A DNA stretch of 64,000 nt from Morinoia aosen (GCA_030386875.1 CM059556.1:38790964-38854963), one strand, 5' to 3'. Shown: positions 34,370 to 47,080, counted from the first letter of the stretch. Numbers and translations are program-made. The notes: generated by a model from the letters alone, not told the origin.

Positions 34370-34700
34370 CATATATAACGTTAACTAGACGCAAATAAAA
34401 TGTCAATTAGACGCAAATAAAATGTTAACTAGACGCAAATAAAATGTTAACTAGACGCAAATAAAATGTTAACTAGACGCAAATAAAATGTTAACTAGGC
34501 ACAAATAAAATATTAACAAGACGCAAATAAAATGATAATTAGACGCAAATAAAATGTTAACTAGACACAAATAAAATATTAACAAGACGCAAATAAAATG
34601 ATAACTAGACGCAAATAAAATGTTAAAGAACTGAAAGATAGATTTGCAGTAACTAGCCGCAAATAAAATGTTAATTGGACGCAAATTAAATGTTAAAGAA
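34370..34700. repeat. 22-bp minisatellite, about 14 copies
   Basis: The unit contains ttaactagacgcaaataaaa. Variants aggcac and aagacg occur, and a spacer gaactgaaag-tagatttgca appears twice near its right end. Confidence 0.9.
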
Positions 34701-36169
34701 CTGAAAGCTAGAATTGCAGTTGACCTCAAATAAAGCGACCCTTGGAAATATTTACATTGCAAATTACTCGAGAAATTAAAATCGACCCCTATGCTCTCAG
34801 GGTCACTTGCGACTCTTAAATTATCTGTAATCCGATACCCAGGGCGGGATTTGCAGGGACAAATTTCCCCTCTCGCCTCATCACCGCAAATCGAATTTTT
34901 AAATCATCATCCCAACACAGTCCGCATCTCATCTAACTACAACGCAAATCTGAGACGGACTCGTTAGCATGTAGGAGTCACAATGAAAAAAACACCGTCA
35001 GTCATCAAGCAACAAAAGGGAACCCTTCAGTTTTTGACGTGAACTTTCATTAGTATCTAATACCTTCAGAGTTTTCCTGAATCGAATTAAACTAAGGTCT
35101 CTCGCAGCCGATCCTAAGATGAAATGATTGAGGAATTTTGCTTTACGTTACTTCCTTGACTGATTTGCTTTTCTATTTGACTGAAATTTTACAGTTTAAC
35201 CCATTTCCCTCACAAATTACAGCGTGACGAACCTGAGCTGCCACATTTTCGTGTTAGTTTTGTACATTTCCAATTATTATCATCACGATCTCGATCTAAT
35301 GGCAACGATGGATGAACTGAAAAAAAAAACTCAAGATCTTATTGTATCATTAGCTTCATATTAAAACAGTTTTTACGTGTGGCGGAAGTCTGAAAAATGC
35401 GTCGGTTTTCTGCAACGTATTCAACGCGAGCTGTTGCCGCGCGCCACCGTATGTGCATCGCTTGTTTTCACAGACAAATTTGTCTCATATAACGCAGTCA
35501 ACTTTAAAACTCATATTTTAGCCATTTCAATGAACATTAAGTAACATCATTCTGAGTCCCCAAATGCGCCTCCAAACTATTTCAAGTTATTTTCTTTGCC
35601 GAAGCCTAAATAAAAAAAAAGCATCGCATTCCGTCCAATATTGAAAGAAGATCGAGACAAAAGAATACCAGAATATGGCGGAGCATGCATTGTTGGCTTC
35701 ATCAGGCCTGCCCCTACCAAAAATGTCTATTTTAGGATGGGATCTGAGGAGCATTAAAATAAATTAGAGCAGCGAGGCTTGGGTATCATCATCTTCATAG
35801 CATGAATTTAGATAGGCAAGGGTTGCATATCATCAGCAATGGCGTTTATTGCACCAAGAATGGCGTCTTGTTAATAATAAGTTCAAATGAGAGCAAGGCT
35901 CGCGTATTATCAGACAACAATGTTCATTTGCAGCAGCAAAGCGGAAATATAAATAATGATCAGTTACAGCAGGAGTGCCGGGGAATTATCAATAAGGAAC
36001 ATTTATGGCTACAAGATAGGCGTATTATCAGACCCATAAAGGCTTGGTGGCTGACCCTCGCTCAAAATGATGGCAGATCGGCCACAGGGAGGCCAAGATT
36101 CCTGAATAGCACAGAAAGAGCACCGAAATGAGTTACAAGCTCCGTCCATTATCGCGGGTAAGGAGGTGT
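34701..36169. other. Mostly unique stretch
   Basis: No gene recognised. From about 35775 to 36060 there are weak repeats around gtattatcag and aatgttcatttgcagcag. They keep a 109-residue frame open (35802-36131) without any known domain. Confidence 0.4.
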
Positions 36170-36370
36170 GATGAATTGAGGGTCAGGAAAGTTGCATTGC
36201 GGAGTGATCAGGTGTTTGATGAAACTCGAATACCTGAATGTCCTGCCATTAGTTAAGATACAGCAAATATTGGATTACCTGAATGTCGTTGTGATGAATT
36301 AAGGGACAGGAAAACCTGCATCGTGGATTTATCAGTCGTTGGATAAAACTCCAACACCTGAATGTCGTCT
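36170..36370. repeat. Two diverged copies of about 120 bp
   Basis: gatgaattgagggtcaggaaa ... aactcgaatacctgaatgtc is followed by gatgaattaagggacaggaa ... aactccaacacctgaatgtc. Confidence 0.65.
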
Positions 36371-36730
36371 CTTGCAGCAGACATTCGTTCCCGAGAGGTA
36401 CGTGTGTTGTTATTAGATTGTTTCCATTGTTTATTAAACTGCAAATAGAAACTCAACACAAAAGAACCTTTTGTCAGTGAAGGGGGAGGAAAGAAAACTC
36501 GAATCAATTTTTCTCAGAAGATAGAATGCAGAGGAGAAATTTCCTCTTGGAAATTCGTTAGATGAACGACGGAGGCATATAAATGATCGACTCCATCAAT
36601 CGATTTCGATAGGGAGGAAAAGAAGAAAGATGACTGGACAGGCGGAAATGGTCGAGCCCTGAAGCCATGATCTGTGTGACCTGTTGTGCGCTGATGGGAC
36701 CGGAGTGTGACTTTGTTCAGGTTATTGGGC
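36371..36730. other. Unique spacer
   Basis: No gene or element recognised. Confidence 0.4.
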
Positions 36731-38105
36731 ATGAGGTCTAATTAGATTATAGAGTGTAAGGGCATGCTCAGATTATAGAGTGTGAGGACATGCTCAGATT
36801 ATAGAGTGTATGGACATGCTCAGATTATAGAGTGTAAGGGCATGCTCAGATTATAGAGTGTGAGGACATGCTCAGATTATAGAGTGTAAGGACATGCTCA
36901 GATTATAGAGTGTATGGACATGCTCAGATTATAGAGTGTAAGGACATGCTCAGATTATAGAGTGTAAGGACATGCTCAGATTATAGAGTGTAAGGACATG
37001 CTCAGATTATAGAGTGTGAGGACATGCTCAGATCATAGAGTGTAAGGGCAGGCTCAGATTATAGAGTGTAAGGACATGCTCAGATCATAGAGTGTAAGGA
37101 CATGCTCAGATTATAGAGTTTAAGGACGTGCTCAGATCATAGAGTGTAAGGACATGCTCAGATTATAGAGTGTAAGGGCATGCTCAGATCATAGAGTGTA
37201 AGGACATGCTCAGATTATAGTGTGTAAGGACATGCTCAGATCATAGAGTGTAAGGACATGCTCAGATTATAGAGTGTAAGGACATGCTCAGATCATAGAG
37301 TGTAAGGACATGCTCAGATCATAGAGTGTAAGGACATGCTCAGATTATAGAGTGTAAGGACATGCTCAGATCATAGAGTGTAAGGACATGCTCAGATTAT
37401 AGAGTGTAAGGACATGCTCAGATCATAGAGTGTAAGGACATGCTCAGATCAAGAGTGTAAGGACATGCTCAGATTATAGAGTGTAAGGACATGCTCAGAT
37501 CATAGAGTGTAAGGACATGCTCAGATTATAGAGTGTGAGGACATGCTCAGATTATAGAGTGTAAGGACATGCTCAGATCATAGAGTGTAAGGACATGCTC
37601 AGATCATAGAGTGTAAGGACATGCTCAGATTATAGAGTGTAAGGACATGCTCAGATTATAGAGTGTAAGGACATGCTCAGATCATAGAGTGTAAGGGCAT
37701 GCTCAGATTATAGAGTGTAAGGACATGCTCAGATTATAGAGTGGAAGGACATGCTCAGATCATAGAGTGTAAGGACATGCTCAGATCATAGAGTGTAAGG
37801 ACATGCTCAGATTATAGAGTGTAAGGACATGTTCAGATCATAGAGTGTAAGGACATGCTCAGATTATAGAGTGTGAGGACATGCTCAGATTATAGAGTGT
37901 AAGGACATGCTCAGATCATAGAGTGTAAGGACATGCTCAGATCATAGAGTGTAAGGACATGCTCAGATTATAGAGTGTAAGGACATGCTCAGAATATAGA
38001 GTGTAAGGACATGCTCAGATTATAGAGTGTAAGGGCATGCTCAGATTATAGAGTGTAAGGACATGCTCAGATTATAGAGTGTAAGGACATGCTCAGATTA
38101 TAGAG
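36731..38105. repeat. 26-bp minisatellite with a 338-bp internal duplication, about 53 copies
   Basis: The unit contains gattatagagtgtaaggaca and tgctca, with a frequent gatcata variant. Rare marks recur 338 bp apart (13 units): gagtgtgagg at 37531 and 37869, aagggcatgc at 37693 and 38031. Confidence 0.95.
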
Positions 38106-38290
38106 TATAAGGTCTTACTGGGATAATAGAATAAAAGGTCTTGATGAGATTATAGTGTATAATTCCTTACTGAGATTAAATAATACTAGGTCTTACTGAG
38201 ATCATTGTACATAAGCCTTACTGAGATTATCAAACACGAGATCTTGTTGAGATTATAGAATATAAGATTTTGATGAGATTACAGAATGTA
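38106..38290. repeat. Decayed flank of the 26-bp array
   Basis: Diverged units of about 29 bp share gagattatagaatataag and gtcttactga. They look like older relatives of the neighbouring array. Confidence 0.7.
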
Positions 38291-38587
38291 AGAAGACCTG
38301 GCAGAAAATTTTAGAACCAAAAGCATTGCTATGATTATTTAATTGTGTTTATGCGGAAAATTGTAATGGAGTTCTGAGATATCGAGCCAACACTGCACCA
38401 GTAACTCACAATGAGTCGGTGTGCTGCTCAGAATAGCGACATCAACGCGTTGTTGCAGCTTTTCTCCTCTTGAACACTTCAGGCCTCGCCAGCGTACACT
38501 CGGTTGCCATAGTGACGCGCTAAAGAGCTGCGGCGGATGTTCTCCTCAGCCTCTTTGTGGCGCTGAGATTAGCGAGTGTTTTGCACG
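38291..38587. other. Unique spacer, GC-richer at the right
   Basis: No gene recognised. Confidence 0.4.
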
Positions 38588-38640
38588 TCTGTGTGTGTGT
38601 GTATGTGTTGTGTGGGTGTGTGTGTGTGTGTGTGTGGGTC
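38588..38640. repeat. (GT)n microsatellite
   Basis: gtgtgtgtgtatgtgttgtg and a pure run of about 18 bases of GT before gggtcggggg. Confidence 0.9.
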
Positions 38641-39769
38641 GGGGGTGTACGTGCATATGTGCTATTGTACATATTCAGCTCTTTCGAGTGCCATATGTGT
38701 GTGTAGGAGCACACAGATGCGTTCTAGTGCAACATGTAAACACGTGTACAATTGTACGTACATTGTACTCGTACTTACCAGGCTCTGCTGAGCGTCATGT
38801 GTGAGTGTGAATTGAGCGGCCTTGACATTCAGTGCCGCGTGAGATAGAATGTTGGAGTGAGATAGAAAGTCTTAGCGTTTTTATTGTGCTTTTTAAACGG
38901 ATATAAAGTGAACGTGGTGTCTGATAAAATGTTGCTTTGTTTTTATTATGGATAATCTTCTTCTAGACTTGATTTTAACGAGCACTGGAAATAATTACGA
39001 ATGAAGTATCACGGTTCTGAAAAAAATGACGTAATGATAGATGCGTAACTTTCTGCAATGAAAGTTATACTAACCTCAAGTGTTATGGGTGAATGAAAAA
39101 CAAAGTTCTTGTAGAAGGTGGGGGAAGAAAAGTATGCAAAAAGGAAACTTTTTACTTGAAAATTAAGAAAAATCAAAAAAGTAATTTATGAACTTGATAT
39201 CTTTGAGAGGGTTCAGATGAGGCGGAACATAGCTTTTGAAAAACCTAATCTCATTAGCAACATCACTGCTTTGAATTTGGTCTTTAAATTGATTTTCATT
39301 GACGACTTATGGTACAAATTTATGGCACAAACTGAATTAAAACACGTGACACACATCAACATAATGTGAACGCATTATCACATTCAACGTACACCAGCAC
39401 GGAAGATTCAAAGTGGCTAAATAATAATAATTGCGAAGTATAGCGGACTAATAAAAGACAGACATTGAGTTCTGCTCCGTGTTCTCCGTAGCGTATCTTG
39501 CTCTGCTGTTTTCTCCATTCAATAGTACCCAATTAAAACTCTTTAAATATTGTGCACTAGCTGGAGGCTGCATATTAATTAAATTCTCAGCAATTTCTCA
39601 AACAACACCAACAAAGCTCTGTGCGCGACTTAAAAATATTCTTCCACTTGCCCTTTTCTATTGATGATCCCAGATCATGTTTGTAATGCCTAATAATTTA
39701 GTATGATCTCATGAAATGTTTAATTATTCGTCCTTATTATAAGTCAATTATAAATAACTATTTGATATT
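38641..39769. other. Unique stretch, no gene seen
   Basis: AT-rich after about 38800. A 61-residue frame at 39479-39664 is not recognisable. Confidence 0.45.
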
Positions 39770-41262
39770 TGTCATGCCAAGGAATGCTTAATAGTTTGGC
39801 ATTTTTCATGCCAAGGAATGCTTAATAGTTTGGCATGTGTCATGCCAAAGAATGCTTAATAGTTTGACATTTTTCATGCCAAGGAATGCTTAATAGTTTG
39901 GCATTTGTCATACCAAGGAATGCTTAATAGTTTGGCATTTGTCATGCCAAGGAATGCTTAATAGTTTGGAATTTATCATGCCAAAGAATGCTTAATAGTT
40001 TGGCATTTTTCATGCCAAGGAATGCTTAATAGTTTGGCATTTGTCATGCCAAAGAATGCTTAATAGTTTGGAATTTGTCATGCCAAAGAATGCTTAATAG
40101 TTTGACATTTTTCATGCCAAGGAATGCTTAATAGTTTGGCATTTGTCATGCCAAGGAATGCTTAATAGTTTGGAATTTGTCATGCCAAGGAATGCTTAAT
40201 AGTTTGGCATTCGTCATGACAAGGAATGCTTAATAGTTTAGCATTTGTCATGCCAAGGAATGCTTAATAGTTTGGCATTTGTCATGCCAAGGAATGCTTA
40301 ATAGTTTGGCATTTGTCATGCCAAGGAATGCTTAATAGTTTGGCATTCGTCATGACAAGGAATGCTTAATAGTTTGGCATTTGTCATGCCAAGGAATGCT
40401 TAATAGTTTGGCATTTTTCATGCCAAGGAATGCTTAATAGTTTGGCATTTGTCATGCCAAGGAATGCTTAATAGTTTGGCATTCGTCATGACAAGGAATG
40501 CTTAATAGTTTGGCATTTGTCATGCCAAGGAATGCTTAATAGTTTGGCATTTGTCATGCCAAGAAATGCTTAATAGTTTGGCATTTGTCATGCCAAGGAA
40601 TGCTTAATAGTTTGGCATTTGTCATGCCAAGGAATGCTTAATAGTTTGGCCTTTGTCATGCCAAGGAATGCTTAATAGTTTGGAATTTATCATGCCAAAG
40701 AATGCTTAATAGTTTGGCATTTTTCATGCCAAGGAATGCTTAATAGTTTGGCATTTGTCATGCCAAAGAATGCTTAATAGTTTGGAATTTGTCATGCCAA
40801 AGAATGCTTAATAGTTTGACATTTGTCATGCCAAAGAATGCTTAATAGTTTGACATTTTTCATGCCAAGGAATGCTTAATAGTTTGGCATTTGTCATGCC
40901 AAGGAATGCTTAATAGTTTGGCATTTGTCATGCCAAGGAATGCTTAATAGTTTGACATTTTTCATGCCAAAGAATGCTTAATAGTTTGGCATTTGTCATG
41001 CCAAAGAATGCTTAATAGTTTGGCATTTGTCATGCCAAGGAATGCTTAATAGTTTGGCATTTGTCATGCCAAGGAATGCTTAATAGTTTGGCATTCGTCA
41101 TGCCAAAGAATGCTTAATAGTTTGACATTTTTCATGCTAAGGAATGCTTAATAGTTTGGCATTTGTCATGCCAAGGAATGCTTAATAGTTTGGCATTTGT
41201 CATGCCAAGGAATGCTTAATAGTTTGGCATTTGTCATGCCAAGGAATGCTTAATAATTTGTT
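39770..41262. repeat. 34-bp minisatellite with dyad-symmetric unit, about 44 copies
   Basis: The unit contains atgccaaggaatgcttaata then gtttggcatttgtc. Each unit boundary forms TTGGCAT-ttgtc-ATGCCAA, a 7-bp inverted repeat. A 136-bp tetramer is marked by tcgtcatgac at 40211, 40347 and 40483. A 714-bp (21-unit) duplication is marked by the rare form ggaatttat at 39968 and 40682 and by ggaatttgt before ccaaag at 40070 and 40784. Confidence 0.95.
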
Positions 41263-41679
41263 TTCTATTATGGCCTGGCATGCTGAATAATTAAGTGAAC
41301 CTTAATTAAGTTAAGCTGTACGTAAAATTATGCTCCTGGAAATGCGTCTTTCTCCAAATTTTCCACATAGGCGAGAATTTATTTGGGGTTTTTCAATTTT
41401 GTAGCAGAAACCAAATGAATAAGCCAATAATTTATCCTTGAATTCAATTTCCTAATGAAAGATATTTGCGCTAATCCCGTTTCGTGCTCAGAAAACTTCA
41501 AATCGTAATTATTTTTCAGTAAAACAACATTGTAAGTAGGGAGTTCTTGATGCATTAACTCTATAAACACGACTGTTTTAGAAGCGTCACGCGAAATTTT
41601 AAGCGTTGCAGTTTTCAATAACTTGCAGATATTGGAGTAGAAAAGCCAGAAGCGCTTCCAGAATTTTGAATTGAGCGGT
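41263..41679. other. Unique spacer
   Basis: Short reverse frames only (79 residues at 41379-41618); no family recognised. Confidence 0.4.
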
Positions 41680-42250
41680 GTCGAAGATACGCAAACTGTA
41701 AAGACTCAAGCTGTTGCGAGCAACATGGTCATAGTTTGCGTGAAGCATGCCTCGAGTGTTTTTTGCCTTCGCGAAGGTACGCAAAATGTAAAGACTTGAA
41801 CTGTTACAAGCAACATAGTCGTACTTTGCGAAAAACTTTCCTTCAGAGTTGGTTTACTATCGCAGAGATATGCAAAATGTCTTAAGACTCGTGGTTCTAC
41901 GAGCATCGAGCACATTTTGCTCTGTATGTAGCGTTTTTCGAGTATTTTATACTGACCCAAAGTTATACAAGATATTAAGACTCTTGCTTTTATACGAGCA
42001 TCAAGCTTGTGCTATGCGTGTAACTTTTTTTTAGAATTTTTTACTGTTTTAAAGAGACTCAAAATGTATAAAAACTCGAGAGCTGCTATGAGCGTCGTGC
42101 GTGTAACTTTCCCAAAGAGTTTTTTAATGTTCGAAAGATACGCAAGATATCTAAAGACTCTTGCAGCTACGAGCATCGAGCATGTGCTATGCGTGAAGCT
42201 TTTCGTAAGCTAATTTTGCTGTCCCAAAAAACGCTACATGTAAAAGCTCG
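41680..42250. repeat. Old degenerate repeat, about 92 bp, seven copies
   Basis: The anchor atacgcaaaatgt lies near 41686, 41778, 41868, 41963, 42057, 42137 and 42230. It is followed by aaagactc, gagcatcgagca and tgcgtgaagctttt. Considerable substitution and indel drift. Confidence 0.8.
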
Positions 42251-42635
42251 TCACATCCTTGAAGCTTTCCGTGAGTGGTACTAAACGAACTTAGTTACCT
42301 TGCATTCTTTTTTTTGCAAGTGGCCTTTCCTAGCTTCTAGTCGTGAAATAAAATGAATCATCGTAAAGTCTGAAATTTGAGCTAAATTCGAGGGAATGAA
42401 ATGACTGTTGCTCACTCGAATTTTTTCTGCATTTATAAAAGTTTGAGAAGACTAATGGGAAGTTTGACCGTGGTTTGGGAAATGAGAAAAATGGAGTTTT
42501 CGTGAGTTTTGTGATTCATTCACAAAATAAAGAGCTTATAACTATTGTAAATTCTGTGTCTGATTCATGAACTGGATTGAGATGAATTTCATTGTGAGAG
42601 AATTGACATTTGAAACACCCAAACATAACACATAA
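42251..42635. other. Unique spacer
   Basis: AT-rich, no gene recognised. Confidence 0.4.
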
Positions 42636-42772
42636 TACTAACAATTATGTTACTAACACAACACTATACTAACAATTATGTTACTAACACAACACTATAC
42701 TAACAATTATGTTACTAACACAACACTATACTAACAATTATGTTACTAACACAACACTATACTAACACAATA
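42636..42772. repeat. 31-bp minisatellite, four copies
   Basis: Four perfect units at 31 bp contain acaattatgttactaacaca and acactatact, so the array is very young. Confidence 0.95.
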
Positions 42773-43078
42773 CTAACATCGCACAACAATTCTGGTGGCA
42801 AGAAACTTAATTCAACTTTTGACATTTCCCCAGGACTTGTTATTTTGATTTCTTTTATTCCCCTCATTTCTTTATGTGGAGAAATTGATTGTTTAAAGTA
42901 TGGAGTTAGGTTAGAGTAAGATGGGTTTGGCTAGGTAAATTAGGTTTTCGGTAATTTAAGTATAGGAATTATAAATACATGTTCGCTATCTTGGAGTGAC
43001 GTTTAGGACAATTGCTCGAATTATTATTTAAATAGCTTTCGAAACTGTTCCAGTTCAGCACGTGCTAAAATGCGAAGA
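42773..43078. other. Unique spacer
   Basis: AT-rich, with scattered taggtta and ggctaggtaaatt motifs. No gene or repeat recognised. Confidence 0.4.
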
Positions 43079-43185
43079 TAATCACTCATCATCTAATCAC
43101 TAAAAGAACACTCAATTTTTAAAATTCTAAATCAGTTGACATGAAATTAACAATTGAGCGTTCTTTTAGTAGAGATGATAAGTGT
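43079..43185. repeat. Inverted repeat, arms about 40 bp
   Basis: The left arm has actcatcatctaatcactaa, then aagaacactcaatt. The right arm is its imperfect complement (aattgagcgttcttttagta, then gagatgataagtgt). The loop is about 30 bp. Likely a small foldback relic. Confidence 0.7.
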
Positions 43186-43485
43186 TTATTTTTATAGTTA
43201 TTATTTTTGTGGTAGTATTACTATTTTCGCAACAGAAGTTTTGATGAATAAGCCGGATATCTGATAGTAAATAACAAGTTTTCGTTCATCTCTACATAAC
43301 AGCTTACTCAAGTCATTTGCTATAAAAAATTTACGATCAACAAAATAAAAGACTAAATTCTTTTTCAGATATAATCTTATTTTGAAATTACGTGGGAGTT
43401 AAGCTACTAATATATTTCTACCAATCTGTGGAATCTATTTATTGTTATAACTGTTCATTCATGGAGCTGATGAGTTGTTTTGATG
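43186..43485. other. Unique AT-rich spacer
   Basis: No gene, repeat or element end recognised. Confidence 0.4.
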
Positions 43486-45992
43486 AAACACGTAGCTCCC
43501 TTTTGGCATCCCACATAGCTCACTTTTGGTATAACACATAGCTCACTTTTGGTATAACACATAGCTCACTTTTGGTATAACTCATAGCTCACTTTTGGTA
43601 TAACGCATAGCTCACTTTTGTTGTAACACATAGCTCACTTTTGGTATAACGCATAGCTCACTTTTGGTATAACACATAGCTCACTTTTGGTATAACACAT
43701 AGCTCACTTTTGGTATAACACATAGCTCACTTTTGGTATAACACATAGCTCACTTTTGGCATCCCACATAGCTCCCTTTTGGCATCCCACATAGCTCACT
43801 TTTGGTATAACTCATAGCTCACTTTTGGTATAACACATAGCTCACTTTTGGTATAACTCATAGCTCACTTTTGGTATAACGCATAGCTCACTTTTGGTAT
43901 AACACATAGCTCACTTTTGGTATAACTCATAGCTCACTTTTGGTATAACGCATAGCTCACTTTTGGTATAACACATAGCTCACTTTTGGTATAACACATA
44001 GCTCACTTTTGGCATCCCACATAGCTCCCTTTTGACATCCCACATAGCTCCCTTTTGGCATCCCACATAGCTCACTTTTGGTATAACACATAGGTCACTT
44101 TTGGTATAACACATAGCTCACTTTTGGTATAACACATAGCTCACTTTTGGTATAACACATAGCTAACTTCTGGTATAACACATAGCTCACTTTTGGTATA
44201 ACACATAGCTCACTTTTGGTATAACACATAGCTCACTTTTGGTATAACACATAGCTAACTTCTGGTATAACACATAGCTCACTTTTGGTATAACACATAG
44301 CTCACTTTTGGTATAACACATAGCTCACTTTTGGTATAACACATAGCTAACTTCTGGTATAACACATAGCTCACTTTTGGTATAACACATAGCTCACTTT
44401 TGGTATAACACATAGCTCACTTTTGGTATAACACATAGCTCACTTTTGGTATAACACATAGCTCACTTTTGGTATAACACATAGCTCACTTTTGGTATAA
44501 CACATAGCTAACTTCTGGTATAACACATAGCTCACTTTTGGTATAACACATAGCTCACTTTTGGTATAACACATAGCTCACTTTTGGTATAACACATAGC
44601 TCACTTTTGGCATCCCACATAGCTCCCTTTTGGCATCCCACATAGCTCCCTTTTGGCATCCCACATAGCTCCCTTTTGGCATCCCACATAGCTCCCTTTT
44701 GGCATCCCACATAGCTCCCTTTTGGCATCCCACATAGCTCACTTTTGGTATAACACATAGCTCACTTTTGTTATAACACATAGCTCACTTTTGGTATAAC
44801 ACATAGCTCACTTTTGGTATAACACATAGCTAACTTCTGGTATAACACATAGCTCACTTTTGGTATAACACATAGCTCACTTTTGGTATAACACATAGCT
44901 CACTTTTGGTATAACACATAGCTAACTTCTGGTATAACACATAGCTCACTTTTGGTATAACACATAGCTCACTTTTGGTATAACACATAGCTCACTTTTG
45001 GTATAACACATAGCTAACTTCTGGTATAACACATAGCTCACTTTTGGTATAACACATAGCTCACTTTTGGTATAACACATAGCTCACTTTTGGTATAACA
45101 CATAGCTCACTTTTGGTATAACACATAGCTCACTTTTGGTATAACACATAGCTCACTTTTGGTATAACACATAGCTAACTTCTGGTATAACACATAGCTC
45201 ACTTTTGGTATAACACATAGCTCACTTTTGGTATAACACATAGCTCACTTTTGGTATAACACATAGCTCACTTTTGGTATAACACATAGCTAACTTCTGG
45301 TATAACACATAGCTCACTTTTGGTATAACACATAGCTCACTTTTGGTATAACACATAGCTCACTTTTGGTATAACACATAGCTCACTTTTGGTATAACAC
45401 ATAGCTCACTTTTGGTATAACACATTGCTCACTTTTGGTATAACACATAGCTCACTTTTGGTATAACACATTGCTCACTTTTGGTATAACACATAGCTCA
45501 CTTTTGGTATAACACATAGCTCACTTTTGGTATAACACATAGCTCTCTTTTGGTATAACACATAGCTCACTTTTGGTATAACGCATTGCTCACTTTAGGT
45601 ATAACACATAGCTCACTTTTGGTATAACACATAGCTCACTTTTGGTATAACACATTGCTCACTTTAGGTATAACACATAGCTCTCTTTTGGTATAACACA
45701 TAGCTCACTTTTGGTATAACGCATTGCTCACTTTAGGTATAACACATAGCTCACTTTTGGTATAACGCATTGCTCACTTTAGGTATAACGCATAGCTCAC
45801 TTTTGGTATAGCACATAGCTCACTTTTGGTATAGCACATAGCTCACTTTTGGTATAGCACATAGCTCACTTTCGGTATAACGCATTGCTCACTTTAGGTA
45901 TAACGCATAGCTCACTTTTGGTATAGCACATAGCTCACTTTTGGTATAGCACATAGCTCACTTTCGGTATAACGCATAGCTCACTTTTGGCG
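43486..45992. repeat. 23-bp minisatellite with a 667-bp internal duplication, about 109 copies
   Basis: The unit contains ataacacatagctcactttt. Three variants matter: ggcatcccacatagctcc (in blocks, longest run at about 44600-44740), gctaacttctgg, and attgctcactttagg (right end). The gctaacttct form lies at 44162, 44254, 44346 and 44507, then again at 44829, 44921, 45013 and 45174. The same spacings (92, 92, 161) recur at an offset of exactly 667 bp, which is 29 units. Confidence 0.95.
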
Positions 45993-46069
45993 GATAGAAC
46001 ATGGAGGCATTGGTCTAAGAAAAACTACATGGTCAAATGCTATTAAAAAAGAGAACACGGAGAATAAGG
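45993..46069. other. Short unique spacer
   Basis: Joins the 23-bp array to the purine tract; no feature seen. Confidence 0.3.
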
Positions 46070-46350
46070 AGAGAGAGGAGATAGAGAAGTAGAGGAAGAT
46101 TATTGAGAAGAAAGAAAGAGAGGGGAAAAAGCAGTAAAGAGAGAGTATGGAGAAGAAAGAGAAAAAGGGGAAAGAGCAGTAAGACTAGAGTATGAAGAAG
46201 AAAGAGAGGGGAGAAAGAGTAGTAGAGAGAGAGTACGAAGAAGAAAGAGGGAGTTTGAAGAAGGAAGAGGAGTAGAGAGAGAGCACGGAGAAGAAAGAGA
46301 GCGTATGGAGAAGAAAGAGAGAGGGGGGAGAGAGCAGGAAAGAGAGAGTA
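46070..46350. repeat. Degenerate polypurine tract (GA-rich)
   Basis: About 280 bp of gagaagaaagagaggggaaa type with few pyrimidines on the forward strand, in loose units of 25-40 bp. Such tracts can form triplex DNA. Confidence 0.85.
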
Positions 46351-46431
46351 AGACTCAGCTCGGGACCTTTACGGTTGCCATGGTACCGGGGAGAGGAGCG
46401 TCATTAGAAGGTCTTCTGCGCTTCGCAGATT

Positions 46432-47080
46432 GTGGTGTTGTGCCGGTGGTGTGGTGGTGTGTGGTGTTGTGTGGTGTGGTGTTGTGTGGAGTGGTGTTGT
46501 ACCGGTTGTGTGGTGGTGTGGTGTGGTGTGGTGTGGTGGTGTGTGGTGTTGTGTGGTGTGGTGTTGTGTGGAGTGGTGTTGTGTGGTGTGGTGTTGTGTG
46601 GAGTGGTGTTGTGTGGTGTGGTGTTGTGTGGAGTGGTGTTGTACCGGTTGTGTGGTGGTGTGGTGTGGTGTGGTGTTGTGTGGTGTGGTGTTGTGTGGAG
46701 TGGTGTTGTACCGGTTGTGTGGTGGTGTGGTGTGGTGTGGTGTGGTGGTGTGTGGTGTTGTGTGGTGTGGTGTTGTGTGGAGTGGTGTTGTACCGGTTGT
46801 GTGGTGAGGTGTGGTGAGGTGGTGTGATGGTGTGGTGGTATGGTTTGGTGGTGTAGTGTTGTACCGGTGGTGTGATGTGGTGTGGTGTTGTACCGGTGGT
46901 GTGGTGGGGTGTGGTGAGGTGGTGTGATGGTGGGGTGTAGTGCGGTGTGGTGTGGTGGTGTATTATGGTGTGATGGTGTGGTGTGGTGGTATGGTATGGT
47001 GGTGTGGTGTTGTACCGGTGGTGTGGTGTGGTGTGGTGTTGTACCGGTGGTGTGGTGTGGTGTGGTGGTGGTGTGGTAGA
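46432..47080. repeat. G/T-rich minisatellite, nearly free of C on the forward strand
   Basis: Built from gtggtgtggtgttgtgtgga with landmark ttgtaccggttgtgtgg near 46501, 46643, 46710 and 46792. C occurs almost only in the accgg landmarks. The frames of 125-241 residues (VVLCGVVLC forward, HHTTPHHTT reverse) are compositional artefacts. Confidence 0.9.

Noticed and set aside
39770-41262. CRISPR array
   Set aside because: The repeat is continuous with no unique spacers, and the context is eukaryotic.
39770-41262. Tandem nuclear factor I sites
   Set aside because: The half-sites TTGGC and GCCAA are separated by nine bases instead of the five of the consensus.
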